From the NCBI RefSeq assembly GCF_932276165.1, contig NC_064001.1, forward strand, positions 2,797,501 through 2,861,500: DNA of 64,000 nucleotides, in the 5' to 3' direction. This DNA is from Plutella xylostella. Lineage: Eukaryota > Arthropoda > Insecta > Lepidoptera > Plutellidae. The notes beneath the pieces are model-generated. The model did not search any database, was not told the DNA's origin, and saw nothing but the letters and a program-made list of their open reading frames with translations. Positions 32,801 through 46,800 of the stretch are shown piece after piece. Each line of letters opens with the position of its first letter. Position 1 is the stretch's first letter. The position numbers were made by a program, and so were the translations under genes.

Positions 32801-34034
32801 CCGAAAAAAAATCATAGCTGTTCCATAATACTGTAACACTGCAATTTTTGCGATTTCAGCATTCTAAGATATAAAAATGGATTGCGTTTATAGGTCCGAC
32901 TATTTCATAAAGTAAATAGAACCAACTCGTTAAATTTACCCATTTACTTACATAAAATAGGTACATCTAATAATGTTACTTCTAATTAACTTGGTAGGTA
33001 AATTTGAGCGCTCATACGGAGGTGTTAAATGCATATTCGCGAGAACAAATTTCCGATGACGATGATGGTGTAACTAGTTTATCATTGTGAAAACTATTGA
33101 AATATAAGGCATGACTCAGGATTAGGATAAAGTGTCATTAAAAATAATATTCAAGAGATAATACAGGTTGTTGCCAAAGTGGTAAAGTATAGGTACTAAG
33201 CAGAGTGTCAACTTTTATTCTATGACTTTTGGAAGTCAACAAAATATTCCATAGTAGAAAGTCACGTGACCAACACTCTTGACCTACGACGACAGGAAGT
33301 GAAGTTATAAAATGCACAAGTTACTCCAGTATAAGGAGCCAGAACGGCTGTCGACGTTGGCCTTACTCAGTCTCAATGTTAATGCCATTAATAAAACACG
33401 ATCGGCAAATGCTTAAGCCGACACGTAAAATGTAGGTAATAAATCATTAGGGATAGACGTCCACCCGTACGATACAGTGGTATAGCGAAAAGTCTTGGGT
33501 AAGTATATACGATTCTCGGCCGGTACACATTTATATAAATATTTTGGGCACATCCAATGGATGACCATGACCATCCCCATTCTACCTTCTAAATGCACAA
33601 TATTATTAGATATGTCTATCTAATCTAACCTTCTAGGCTCAGGGTTGAGTGCCATCAATTATCTAAGTAGGTAGTTACCAATTAACAATCTGAAAGTGTA
33701 TGAATCTATTATTGAAGTGACTAATTATCTCTAACGTAAAATGACCTATTGCGGTTAACGGTTAACCGAATGATGAAAGTAGTAAATCAGTCAACTGAGT
33801 CAACTATTGATGATAAATGCTATCAGATCGTTATTCGAAACACAAGTAACAATCATAAACAACCTAAAATAAAAATAATTATCCTGAACAGAGCTGGAGC
33901 TCTACCTACTCATATAATACCTATACCCTAAAACTTATAAATATTTTTGTGCTCCAATAAGTGTCCCTGTATCTACACTATCTACCCAACTTCCAAGCAC
34001 CAATTAACCCTAGGGCATAAATGTTTGTCCGCAG

Positions 34035-34122
34035 ACGGCACTCACCCCGTTGGAGCTGAAAGCCGGTAGTTTCGTCCCCTCGCCAGTCCGCCGCAGGAGT
34101 CCCCCGCCCCCGCCCGCATAGG
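34035..34122 (+). other. 5' untranslated part of the SV2-like first coding exon
   Basis: The acceptor TTTGTCCGCAG|ACGG at 34034/34035 implies at least one upstream untranslated exon. The 88 nt before the ATG at 34123 contain no other ATG. Confidence 0.6.
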
Positions 34123-37100
34123 ATGGTAGAAACTGACCCCGGACCCAAGAAACCTCACAGTAAGTACCTAGGTTTGACTTAGCTGGTGAAAGAATTTTTA
34201 AAATGAATCTAACCTCTGACAGTTTCCATAGCTAGGTCTTGTGGGAGGCCTAGGCAGGCAGGAATGATTGTAGCATATGAACACTTTATTGTACACAAAA
34301 CACAGTATAGGTACATACATCACAAATGAAAAAGAATGTGGGTAAAAAAGGACGGGTTTATTGCCAAAAAGCAATTTCTTCCAGCTAAGCTCTACAAAAG
34401 CCTTCGTTTCATATTTCGGTCGTCATTTTGTGGGTGTAACTTTTTTGCTCACGAGTGTAAATCCCACACTCATCATAATTTTAGCACAACTGATAAAGCT
34501 ACACAGCAAATATTATGGCCAGAACGTGTTAGATTGTGAACAATCCTTTTGTATAAATAAGTACTGTAAAGACGTAAAATTACCAAGTAATTGTAAACAC
34601 GTTATTATTGTTGCTAATCTAATGAGTAAATTGATATAAGCTACTGAGCTACGCAATAACGTAGCTTTACAGTTTTGCTTTATAACACCGTGTAACTCAA
34701 CTCAATTACATTTTACTCTTATCCTACCAAGGAAACTTAACTTGCATAGGCAAAAACGTATAGGGTACCTACCTACAAGCGTACTCTGAAATATTCCACC
34801 TGGTATACCTACCTAGGTACCCTTCGATCCTTGCGCATTGTTATGTATTAACGTAACGTAGCAAACCTAATTATTTATACAATTATGGAAAAATCCTTAT
34901 TTTTGTACGTACTACACTTGCCGTCATTTTTAATAATAATCATCATCATCATCATTATCAGCCCGTATCTGCCCACTGCTGGGTATAAGCCTCTTCCCTA
35001 TCACGCCACCTCTTCCGGTCCTGTGCGAGTCTAGTCCAGTGTCCATTAATAATAATAATTTAATATAATTCCACCCTATGTTTCCAATGTAAGACATTAT
35101 TACGTATTAGTATTAGTCTTATTATGACGTGTTAGTCTTCTATAATATTGTACAATATTAGTCAATAAATAAATAAAAATTATTTACTGTAGGATGTATG
35201 TAGAATTATTTAAACATACAGAAATGTATCAATAACCATCATCTTCTGCTTACTTTCAGACTGTGATGTAAAAGTGGAACACCTAAATGGGCTAGGTTCC
35301 AAAGCTGCAGAACTAGGTGAGTTCAAATATTTTACGTCTATTGTAAGTAGTAATGTAATAAGAATGCTATCATGTTATAATAGTTCTATATCCACGTGGA
35401 CTATACTTTGACTTTAACGAAGAACAAGTGAGTGAGAACTAGCTGCTAACAACCGTACTTTTAGCTATAATTGCGTAGGATTTCTTAGACTATGTATAAT
35501 TGTTAGAATATTAAATAGATAGATAGAATATTCTTTATTTGTACACACACACATAAAAGAAACTTACATAACTTAAATACTATAAACTATGAACAAAAAT
35601 TGCGGTCTTATCGCTTATAAATTTATAATTTTCCAACATAGGTAGGTATCTAAAGGTTGAGATGCAATGTTTCTAAAAGTCCTCTCAACACCAACCGTCT
35701 AGTTGTCACCTAGCTTACTCTACTTCAACTGCTATGAAGTCTGTTTGCATTACTAAAATAGATAGCAAACATACACGTGGTAAACAAAATGGCATTGGAC
35801 GCGCAAAGATTTTATCTTTAGCTTTACAATTTTAAAAATCGTTCTGTAATTACTTGAAATCGCGCCTTAAATGCGGAATTGCATGTATTTACCCAAATAA
35901 TGAATAGGTATAATAATACGTTGCATTTCAGCGACAAAAAATGCTGACCTAACTACATTTAAACTGACGCTTATCTGACTGGTCAGTTCTTTCAAATTCA
36001 TGTTAAGTATATTATATTATTAACATCATTATCATGTTTTGATGTGATTATTTTCAGGTATTGTACCGTCACTGAAGTCTCCAGTCAAAGTCGACCCAGA
36101 AAAGGGTGGATACGCAGAAAAAGCTGACTTCGAGAAAGCTATCGAATTAACCGGTGAGTGCCTAGATTCGTATTTTACATAAGCTCACGACCGCGACTGT
36201 AAAGGGGTAGCTGTAATGTAAAGGGGTAGACAAAAGTGACTCGCATCAAATATACTTACATTTTTAACTGTTAAAATGTTTGTCAGTTCCATTTGGAATC
36301 TCGCCTGCCCCAACAGCGTTAATTTCTGCTACCTTAATGCCGTATTCAACTTATGAATGGAGGCCTCCAATTGCATACTACCTCTACCTACTACTGTTCT
36401 CGTGAAACATCGTTTACTGAACATTTTTATTAGCTCAAACAATTACAGTTAGCTATTAAGCCGGCATAACATGGGCTTAGATGCGCTATATCTTCGCTAT
36501 ACTTGTCTTATCTCATCACGTAAAACCACCACGTTTACCCCTCGCATTCATTCAACATCTATTCCTACGGTTCAATTTAAAAGTGAATGAGCACAACACA
36601 CAACAGTTGATAGTAAAGTAAGACACAAACAACGCCACTGATTCCACGAAACTTGATAGCGACGTGACGAGACACGGGCGCGTGTGAGTCGGCGTGACAC
36701 GAGTTGTCAACAACACAAACAAAAGAATGTGCACAGTTTGTTTACTACCGGTATCGCTGCGAGCTGGGTTTCAATGGAATTCCGATAGTCTGAAATCTTG
36801 AAACCAGGAGACCTATTGACCACTCTACATTAAGAAACATTTCTATGGTAGCAATGAGCAAGTTTAGTAATGAGCTTTCATAGGAGTCGGAATTCTTGGA
36901 CTAGAATACGTCTGCTGCTGCTGCTGCCGGTTTTTTTATTATTTTTGCAAGAGTGCTTAAATAGCTCCTCATGTTGTTACCATGTCCATAATCTAAATTC
37001 AAATTGTAAACATTTTCTGCAGGTACAGTAAGCACTACAGTAGTTTGTAAATATGTATTTTTTGCTTGGGTACAGAGATATGCATGGGTATTAAAATCGC

Positions 37101-40100
37101 GTAAGCTGGTGCTATGTTCTTGAAATTGAAGAGAATTTTAGGTTAATTAGATACTTACCTACTGAAAGCAAATTAATTAAGTACTAAGTATTTAAACCGT
37201 TATCAGAGTCATTACGTGCGTGCGTAAAACTGTAATCGGGTCTACCGTATGTTAAGGTGAAGCCATGTCAGTGATGGGCAAATAATCCTTACCCCTCTCT
37301 TTTCATTATGACACTGAGAGTGGTCAGTTTTCATTGCCCCAGCTTATCTTGTTATCTAAATTACCGTACCTACCGAACGGATAGCCATAAGAACTAGGTA
37401 GGTTACATTGCCAAATTTAATTGTTCTGAAAATAGGCGTTTTTTGTAAAATAGATGACTGTATCTTTTTTTAGATTTTCACCCGATAAGTTCATGCATTT
37501 TCTAGATAGGTTTTTAACATTTCTTCAAGGTACGGAACCCTGAATATGGGTACCTAACTAAGTATTTAGCAAAATTGAGAAATGTATCGATTCAAAATGG
37601 TCATGTTGCATGCATCGAAATTTCGTTGCTTTAAAAATATCGTGAAACGGTAGATCCAGTCGTATTAAATTAAACCTGAATTAAATAACACTGATAGGGA
37701 ATTTAAAAATACTTGTTTTTATGGAGAATTCGTAACGGAAATAAATAAGGTACATACTTAGTAATATGGCAACGTACGGAATATTGGTATTTTATACTAC
37801 TCACCTTATAAAAGTCGGAGTAACAAGTAAAGTTGTGTGCTAAAAAATAATAATTATGCGAGATTCAGCAGCTTATTTTATTAACATTTAACTACCAACT
37901 TTCTGAGTTTTTCATCTCGATATTAGTTATTATGTGATGACTACTTTTACCTGCCTTTTAACCTGAAGAAATTCAACGTCTCAAATGTACCGTCCCATCC
38001 TGCAATCAAAAGCGTCCTTACAGCTGCCCATAACTAACCCCGTCTCTACTCTGTCCCCATCCTGCAATCAGAGACGTATCATCACACATGTGACGATAAC
38101 TAACGCCGTCCGTAATCTTGCAGGATATGGCCGCTTCCACTACCTGCTGCTGGCGGTCTGCGGACTGGTCAGCACCTCCGAGGAGATGGACGTCATCTCC
38201 ATGTCCTTCATCCTGCCGTCCGCGCAGTGCGACCTAGACCTCACCACTCAGACCAAGGTTTGCTATTTGCTGTAACGTGTTCAAAAGAGCCTTCTAGAGA
38301 TACTTATTACTACTAATAACATACAATTGCATATACTTCCTGGGCATTCAAAAATCTTTCAGTGTTGAACAGAGGCTTCCAACTATTTGATGTTACCGGC
38401 CCAGTAGTTAAAAGGGTTTCTGGTTGGGTTTTCCTTGATGGAATTCACCAATCTGGAAAAACAGTGTAGCCTTAGTTTGTGTCCATTGATCGTGCAGGAG
38501 ATTATTCTCACGGACATATACCGACCGCAGCTCGTTTGGTCAGTGACAACCAGCACAATTACATTCCAATGGTATTCAGTTAATATCATAAATTAGAGCA
38601 GGAACATTTTAAGCAGCCTTAGAAACCGACGCCATTTGCTAACAAAGCTGCCTTCTTCAGCTTATTGTAGAGGCTTTAACCAACTGTCCAGGGATAGTTA
38701 TCCGTTATAACTTCTAACCAAATGTGTCTCCACCCAGGGATGGCTGAACTCGATCATCTTCATCGGCATGATGGTGGGCGCGTACGCGTGGGGCTCCGTG
38801 GCGGACACGCTGGGCCGCAAGCGCGTGCTCATCGCCATCTCCTTCATCAACGCCGTGGCCATCGTCGCCTCCTCCTTCAGCCAGAACTACGAGCTCTTCA
38901 TGCTGTTCCGGTTCATTAATGGGGCCGCGTAAGTGTGATTGTTATGTAATTTTGGTAACGGTTGTGTTGAGAGTTGATACGCTTGAGGAATAAATACGAC
39001 TGTCTTGAAATTCAGTTCCGTATTTCGTTGGTCATAGTTAACTCGTTGGCCACCATCAAGCAAATCACCAAGCAGTAACCTTCAATTATATTGCTGAGAT
39101 CAGCTGAGATGCTTGAGGAATAAATATATCAGTCTTGAAATCAGTTTCGTTGGTTACCACCAAGCAAGAGTCACCAAGTACCCTTGCTGTATGTACCTTC
39201 CCTACTTCAAAAGGTATACTGCCATATTGAACTATGGGATGTATGTCTTACTGGTATCTTGGTTAAGTTCAAACATTGGCTTCCAAATTCCAGGTTAGGT
39301 GGATCCGGTCCTGTGATCTGGTCTTACTTCGCGGAGTTCCAGCCGAAGAGCAAGCGAGGCGCCATGTTGAGTTTCATGGCCGCCTTCTGGACGCTCGGCA
39401 ACCTGTTCGTGGCCGGCTTGGCTTGGGTCATCATCCCTGCCAGTAAGTTTCAACTTTTCTACAGGAATTTAGCTTCCTATACGTTTCAAAGGCTTTGGTC
39501 CATCTCTTCCAGACCTTAACTGCATATTCATAAAAAATTATCTTTCTCTCTTCCAGACATCGGAGGCGAAACCGGCGGATTCGTATACAACTCATGGCGT
39601 ATATTCTTGTTGGTTATGTCACTTCCCTCCTTCATCGTGGCCGCTCTACTATTCCTGCTGCCCGAATCGCCCAAGTTCCTCATCTCTAAGGGCCGTCACG
39701 AAGACGCGCTTGAGGTATTCAGAGGCATCTACATGATGAACACGGGGAAGCCTAAAGATCAGTACCCGGTCAAGCAACTTCTGGTGGAAGAGAATATTCA
39801 CTCAAAACCGATGACTCAGAAGCAGATCGAAGCGCACGAAGCCAAGTCCAAGACACGACGAATGTTGAGCGATATGATTGAGCACAGCAAGCAGTTGTTC
39901 ATCCCTCCCATACTCAAGTTCACTATGATCTCTATCACCATCAACTTTACGTTCCATATTGGGTGAGCACAGACACATCAGTATAGGTTGTGATTATGTT
40001 ATTGTAAGACTTCAATCTGGACTGAATAAATGCATTATAGGATCTCAAAACGCTTGGCATGTTATCTTGCTATGGTAGCGATCCAGATATCTCAAATGTT

Positions 40101-42177
40101 AAAGACCTTGTCCATTCCCCAGTTACTACGGCTTGATGATGTGGTTCCCGGAGATGTTCAACCGATTCGACGAGTGGTCGAGGACGCACGACAACGCTGA
40201 GGCCGACATCTGCCAAGTGACGGCCTACGTCACTCACTACGGCACCCATTCGGAAGACGCTGTATGTGACGCGCATATCAACTCTGGCGTCTTCATGGAC
40301 TCGCTTATCACCGTCGCCGCGGCCATCCCGTCCAATATCTTGACTGTGATTGGAATGGACAGGCTTGGCAGAAAGTTCTTCTTGGGTAAGTTATGTGATC
40401 TTTTCTAGGTGGTTTCTAATGTTTGAAGGGGCAAAAAAGCATACCTACAGAAATGTATGACTAATGGCTCCTCATTTATCTTCTAGTTATTATTAGATCA
40501 GATCAGATCATTTATTGTATGAAAATGTGTCACATGGTGAGTGCATGACTGTATATTATATCACAAACGTCGAGATTGCCCCATAAAAACCCTACGATAG
40601 AAACCCGATGCGATGGAATACCAATACCAATAAGCACCAAAAGGCCAGCTGTCATCAGACATCTCAGCAATAAGAAAGATGTAAAAGTATCACCAAACAC
40701 AAATTCAGAGTAGTCAGTCCCACCAAAACACTACACCACTAACTCACGAATCTAACCAACCTCTCCCCCCCCAGTGTTCGCGACGTTCTCGGCGGGTCTC
40801 TGTTCAGCGGCCATGTACTTCGTGTACAACAAGACCAACAACCTCATCGTGAGCGCCATCTTCAGCTCCGTCATCTCGTGCGGTAACGCGTCGCTAGACT
40901 GCCTCATCACGGAGGTCTTCCCGACCAATCTACGGTGAGTGTAGTAATATGCGGGGACGTGGCTGTCTGACCCGAAATTAGGGCAGGGCCTGTGGATATG
41001 GGTGTCAGACAGCTGATAGATTTAGAAAAATACATACCCAGTTACATTATATATAATTTGATACATATTTCATTGATGTTTGCCACTGGGCGGGATTCGA
41101 GCTGAGGCAGCAGGTTTACTTACTACCGCCTGAGCTACGGTGTCGTCAGTTAATTTTTGCAGTGAATGTTGAAAACTGAAAATACCTGCATTACCTACAA
41201 ATGATACTCCATCTCATTGATAGTCTGTAACAGATATAGGTTATGGCCGCGATGGCATTGTAGTTAACAGTAAACTAATAATAATTTACTATCTGCCACC
41301 ACATTTGTCTTATCGTCGACGTCTCGTGGGCCTGTCATATGATAGCAAGCGAATACAATATGTTTTCCTGGCAAATATTTGATTATCTTGATGAGCATCA
41401 TTCGGTAAACTCAAAGAAAAATAAACACGATCCTGCGTTATATCAAATTCATTGCCTATCTGCCTCAGAGTAGGTAATATCGATCAATTACTGACTACCG
41501 CCAGTTAGCTCTGTATGACATTATGCAGTGAGGTTGCGTAACCACAAGTTAAATATGCGTTTCATCATCACCAGCACACCAGCCAACAAGCCCCTAGGTA
41601 CCCACTTACACTTTCACATCTCCCAAGAATCACTACTTATTTGGTCTACATATAACCTTTGAATGAATCCTTGTCCAATATTGTGAGATTGATGAGTATG
41701 GAACCGCCAACAGCTGCTTCCATTACAGACGCCTTATGTTAACATGCCTCGAGATTAATTCATTTACAAGAGAAACAGAATCTTGGGCGGCTACAAATTA
41801 GCCCCCATAGATGTCAAGGCTCTCCCTTCCGGTAAGATCATCAGGTTTATAAAAGACCTGGACCTGGAGAGTGACATTTGAGTTGGCATCGAGAGTGACA
41901 ACTTATAGGTCACAGTGGCGAATGGGCACTGGTTTCCCTCCCCTTTTCAATTACTATAACTATGTATATAACATGCCTCGTATTTCGTTCCAGTGCCACC
42001 GGAGTGGCCGTGTCTATGGTGGCGGCTCGTCTCGGAGGGATCATCGGCAACGTGGTGATAGCGGCGCTGCTGGACAGCTACTGTCCCGCTCCCACCTTCA
42101 TAGTAGCCGTCCTGCTCGCCAGCGGCGGTCTCATGTGCCTCTTCCTGCCCAACACCACAAGGCAGGCTCTGTCATAG
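34123..42177 (+). CDS. SV2-like major facilitator superfamily transporter, complete
   Basis: Ten coding exons give 558 residues plus stop: 34123-34159, 35260-35316, 36058-36153, 38124-38257, 38738-38928, 39294-39442, 39557-39962, 40123-40385, 40775-40934 and 41994-42177. Every junction is GT/AG and in phase. The start is the first ATG in the exon opening at 34035, preceded by leader. After a ~60-residue cytoplasmic N-terminus come twelve-helix MFS features: GYGRFHYLLLAVCG (helix 1), the signature loop GSVADTLGRKR between helices 2 and 3, RFINGAALGGSGPVIWSYF with AEF (helix 4), LPESPKFLISKGRHEDAL (helix 6 exit), a charged central loop, a luminal loop with paired Cys (DICQV, AVCDAH), and DRLGRKFF (loop 8-9). 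The match is to insect synaptic vesicle glycoprotein 2-like (SV2/SLC22-related) proteins. The luminal loop is far shorter than in vertebrate SV2 (my judgement), so this is probably an SV2-like paralogue. The substrate cannot be told from sequence. Confidence 0.9.
34930..35045 (-). mobile_element. LINE 3'-end fragment in SV2-like intron 1
   Basis: Read on the minus strand it ends in (GATGAT)n near 34937-34960. It carries CCCAGCAGTGGGCAGATACG, matching the 3' tail of RTE-like lepidopteran LINEs, where the end of the ORF runs into a GAT repeat. Fragment only. Confidence 0.45.
38976..39183 (+). repeat. Diverged tandem duplication in SV2-like intron
   Basis: The pieces GCTTGAGGAATAAATA, GTCTTGAAAT, TTTCGTTGG, CACCA and CAAGCA follow in the same order at 38981-39075 and 39111-39180. 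The copies differ by several indels. Confidence 0.55.
40950..41152 (-). mobile_element. tRNA-derived SINE, antisense, in SV2-like intron
   Basis: On the minus strand the head reads CCGTAGCTCAGGCGGTAG (A box, about 41142) with a B box-like AGCTCGAATCCC (about 41104). The non-tRNA body runs toward 40950. Its body is unlike that of the SINE at 26741, so it is a separate family. Confidence 0.6.
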
Positions 42178-43833
42178 ATACATAGACGACAGCTTGTCTA
42201 TGCCCATAAGACTGGCAACACAGTCTGGCATGCAAACTCTTTTCTTCTAAAAGGAGTCGCGTTGTATTTTAATTCTTAGCTAGCATTTTGTTATAATGTA
42301 AGAGAAACTCATCGAATCATTCCATTGATGTATAGAATTTTCACGATTGCTTCATATTTATTTCAAGTTTTGTTAATTTATAAATAAATGAAAGTTAAAA
42401 AAAGGACGAGCAATAAACTAGTAACTAGACATGCGGCCGCTGCGCCGTTGTCCACTCGGACTCGGCGACAGTGGCGCCCTCAAGGAAAGTATTATAGTTT
42501 TAAGTGAAAGTGTCATTCGACTATAATAGTTTCGCTGTGTATTGCAATTATTTTTATATTACGAATTTATAGATGTTGTTACCGTAGTTTTTAATGTAGG
42601 TAAATATTTGTAGTTAGTCCAGTGATATTAAAAGAAATTAGCATTCCAACATGTGCCTTTTATTATAATTACCCAATTAACTAATTATGTATGCAAATAT
42701 TTGTTTAAAAATATTTGAAATTCGAACAAGGAAGTTCTAAGGAAATATAAATAAAAGCTGAATATCGTATTTAAAATTTATTTTTATTAAAACTACACAG
42801 AAGTTTACACCTATAGTCGACCTAAATCCTGAGATAGATCATCAAACAAATCAGGGTGTGCTTGTTATATAATATTTGAATGTTAATTCCAACAAAATTG
42901 TACTTAATTAACACTACAGTATGATATAAGCACAGGGCGTTCTATACGGCCGGAGTCACAAGTACATTCGCTATTTCTCAATGAAATCACAAGCTTCTGC
43001 CGTAGTCATAATATTTAAATAATAGACAGCAATTAAGAATTAAGGAAGTTTGTAGGAAAGTAAGAATATCATGATGTGTGAAACGTGATGTTACAGAATC
43101 TTGCACTATTGACCCCGGCCGTTCGCCCTCCGAGTCTCACTCGCAGGGGCCTGCGAAAACACAGGCTTATTGTATACCATACCTAGATGACTTACATACA
43201 AACCTCACTTCACTAAACATTATAAAAAATATTATATTCCTAAACATAATATATTACAGATATTTTCCAACAATATCATAATTCCAATCAAAAATTTACA
43301 GTCGGAAATTCTTGTTCCTAATATTTTATGCATCATTTTGACATGTGTATTGACGTCCCGCGTTACTTGAAACTATACATCCGCCACGGCGTGGCCATCG
43401 CTCCTGACTGCGACCTACACTCGTATTTACATTCAGATCTCCTCCCCAATACTGCGGACACTATTCAGTACTTCGATACAACGGCACCAACTATTTAACT
43501 CTTACATATAAGCCTTGCTTACGTAACAAACAAAACTTCTCAACACTTAACACGTCACTTTGACCTTTGCTTATAAATTAAATTCACTCTTCTACCTATC
43601 TCCCTCCCTCCCGCGTCACAACGTGTCGCCTCGACAACGGAAGCCGCAGCTACCTGCCGCCGGCGATAACAAAATAAACCGTACAATCAACATATAAATC
43701 AAAAGTCCATCAAAGCTACATTATTCATCGAAGAAATCAGGATTTTACTTTACAATCAATTAACGTTTCCTTGTAACATGCACGGAAAAAATGACATAGA
43801 CGTTCACAATAAGTTATCTGTAGAGTTGGGGGT
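42178..43833. other. Convergent 3' UTRs
   Basis: The transporter's likely poly(A) signal is AATAAA at 42383-42388. The large minus-strand gene has a candidate AATAAA (reverse of TTTATT at 42783-42788), making its 3' UTR about 1 kb. No other gene is visible between them. Confidence 0.5.
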
Positions 43834-46800
43834 TTAGCTCGTGTGAGTGATCTCGGCGCCGGAGATCTGTATGTGCGGCTGAAGCGGGATCTCGGCGGAG
43901 TCGGCGGAGGCGTCGGAGCCGGGCGTGCGCAGGCGCCGCGACCAGTCGTCGTCGTCGCGGGCGTCGAGCGAGGCGGGCGAGTCGGCCGACGACGCCGTGG
44001 TGCGCTCCATGAGGTCGTCCGTGAGGATGGGCATGGAGGGCATGGAGCGCGCGCCCTCGTCCTCGTCCGTCAGCAGCGGCATGGAGATGGGCGCGGCCGC
44101 CTCCTCCTCCGCGTACAGGTCGGGCGGCGGCGCGTAGGGCCCGCCCAGCGCGGGGGCGGCGCGCGGCGCGATGCGCGGGTCGGTCACCGTGATGGGCAGC
44201 TCCAGCGTGGTGGGCACGGCGGGCGGCGTGACGCCGATGACGGCCAGCCCCGCCTCCAGGCTGGCGGGCGCCGCCAGCTCCTCGGCGTGGCTCGGCAGCT
44301 CGGCCGGCGTCATGATGGGCTGGTGCAGCGTGGTGCTGGTCTCGGACACGCGGCAGTGCCCGGACACGGCCGCGTTGAGCTCGCGGAAGGCGGGCGCGTC
44401 GTCGCGCGGCGGCTCGTGGAACACGTCGCTGTTGGCCAGCGCGGCCTCGAGGATGTCGCGCCGCTCGGGCGCCGGCTCGGGCATGGGCACCAGCTGGTTG
44501 TTCTCCAGCACCAGCGGCCGGTTGTCGATGGGCGTGAACTGGCCGTTCTCCTCCACGCACAGGTAGAAGGAGCCGGGCAGCGCGCCGAAGTGCTCCCCGG
44601 GCACGGCCAGCAGCTGCCCGTCGGCCAGCGCGGCGGGCTCGGCGGGGGCGGGCTCGGGGGCGGGCGCGGGCGCGGGGGCGGGCGGCGCGCGCGAGATGGC
44701 GGTGGAGGGCAGCAGCTCCTCGATGTTCTGCAGCTCGCTGTAGGCGGCGGGCGCGGGGGTCACCACCAGCTGGGCCGGCGGCTGGCTGGAGATGGGCGCG
44801 AGCGGCGGGATGGCGGGCGCGGGCGTCAGCACGATCTCCTTGGCGGGCGCGATGAGCACCTCCTTCTTCATCTTCTTGGCGGGCGCGGGCGAGCCGGCGG
44901 GCCGCAGCGCGCGCATCTTCTGCTTCTGCATGAGCGGCAGCACCTGCTCGTTGGACGTGATGGTGACGGACTTCTGCACGAGCAGCTTGTTGTCGCGCGG
45001 CGCGGGGGCGGCGGGGGCGGGGGCCGCGGGGGCGGGGGCGGGGGCGGGGGACTTCTGCACGATCTGGCCGGTGCGCTGCAGGTGCTCGAACTGCGCGGCC
45101 GTGAGCTGCATGACGGTGCCGTTCTTCTGCTGCAGGAAGATGAGCGGCTCGGCGCCCGCCTTCTGCACCGGCTTCTTGTGCTCGGCCACGAGGCGCTTGG
45201 CGGCGGCCAGCGGCGCGGGCGTGAGCTGCCGCCCGCCCACGATCAGCTGCCCCTTGGACGTGATGATGGCGTTGGTGGGCTTCTGCTTGGCCACTATCCG
45301 CGTGGTCTTGGCGGGCGCGTGGGTGACCGCACTCACTATGGTCTGTGGTTTCGGCGCCGCCACAGTTTTCTGCACGTTGGTCACTATCTGGGTCTTCTGC
45401 ACGGCGGTAGTGGTCTGCGTCACGCGCTGCGTGATCGCTTTGAGTTGCGTCATGTTCGCTGGCTGCTTGTTAGTGGTATTCTGTTGCTTGTTGGGGAACA
45501 GCAGCTTCTCGTGCTCGGGCGTGAGCACTATCCGGGACTGCGTGCCCTGCGCGTTGGTGATGATCATGACGGTGCCGCCGGGCGCGGCGTCGGGCGCGGC
45601 GGGCAGCAGCTTGGCCGACACGGGCTTGGTGTCGGCGGGCGGCTCGCTGGACTTGGCCACTAGGACATGTGCCTTGCCCGAGTGCGGGTCGATCACTATC
45701 TTCTGCGTGCGTCCCTGCCGCGCCGCGCCGCTCGACGGCAGCAGGATAAACTTCTCCGTCTTGCCCGCCGCCTGCCCCACCGACTGCACCTTGGGGGCCT
45801 GCGACATTTCCTTTATAGCCTTCGTCGGCTCGGCTTTTGTCATGATAATTTTCTGCTTCCCCGTAGCCTTGTCTATCACCAGCATGGGCTTGGGTCCTCG
45901 CATTTTGGACGATTTGGATAAAATGTTAGGTGTAGTCCCTTGTTTGCTCTCATTGGACAAGGAGCTGGTCGGATTCATAACAATAGTTTTAATTTCCGGT
46001 TTCTTGGCGGGCATAGTTATAATTTTCTTCTCTGGTTCCGCGACTGTAACCTTAGTTTTAACTGGCGTCTGCACGCGGGCGGGTGCTGGTTGGGCGACGA
46101 TGTTGCCGTCCGACATGACCATGGGCATCTTCTCGATGTTCTCTGGAGTCAGGATATCATCTGACAGCACTATAGGCATGGAGTTGATATCGAACAGAGC
46201 GTCCTCAGTACTCGTCGCCTGTGCTACAGGTTTAGACTCACTCGTGATAGCAACCAAAGAAGTTTGCGGTTTTATTTTCTGCAGTTTCGGAGGAGTATTC
46301 ACTTTCCTAAGTTTCTGTTGTTGTATGATGATGGTGTTTCCGTCGGCGCCGGCGGGCGTGTCGGCGGTGGCTTGGATCGTATAAGTTTGAACAGTCTTTC
46401 CGTCTACTGTAGGTTTATTCGATCGAGATAGAACTATTTTCTCTGCTCGGTTTGCTTCACTGAAGTTGTTAATTATGGTCTTGGCTGGGGCTGTTCGTCT
46501 AATTATTATTTTCTGTTTCGGTGACTGCTGAGGTTTACTCTTTAGCGGCGAGAGAGCGACATCCAGATTTAATATTTTCTCTTTATTTTGAACAGAGACT
46601 ATTTGTTTGGTTGTGATTAATTTGTTAGATATAACTTTGGGTCCGCAAGGTTCTTCGAGCATTTTCAGTAGTTTAGACGATGTCGTTTCAAATTTTGTAG
46701 TCTTATTTGTATTCGCGTCACTCTTATTAGCTTCGGACAACATGGCTACCTTTTCTTCGATTGTGTTTTGCGTGTCAATAGAAACGCATGGCTTATCACT

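Larger units (their letters stand above)
27910..34034. other. Non-coding sequence upstream of the transporter gene
   Basis: Apart from the two palindromic MITEs and two copies of the dispersed GTTGCAAAA-type repeat (about 29134-29265 and 33168-33290) I see no gene. If the 18.1-kb exon is the transporter's first exon, all of this is intron. Confidence 0.35.

Noticed and set aside
36904..36935. CTG trinucleotide run
   Set aside because: Only about five units, in an intron; common background.
43843..45663. Long + strand open frame (606 codons) opposite the large minus-strand exon
   Set aside because: It is rich in Gly/Arg/His and is the mirror of the GC-rich minus-strand coding sequence. It has no start context or known domain and ends without relation to any splice sites.
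44792..46384. Another + strand open frame (530 codons) in the same exon
   Set aside because: Cys/Ser/Gly-rich antisense shadow of the Ala/Pro/Thr-rich minus-strand protein.
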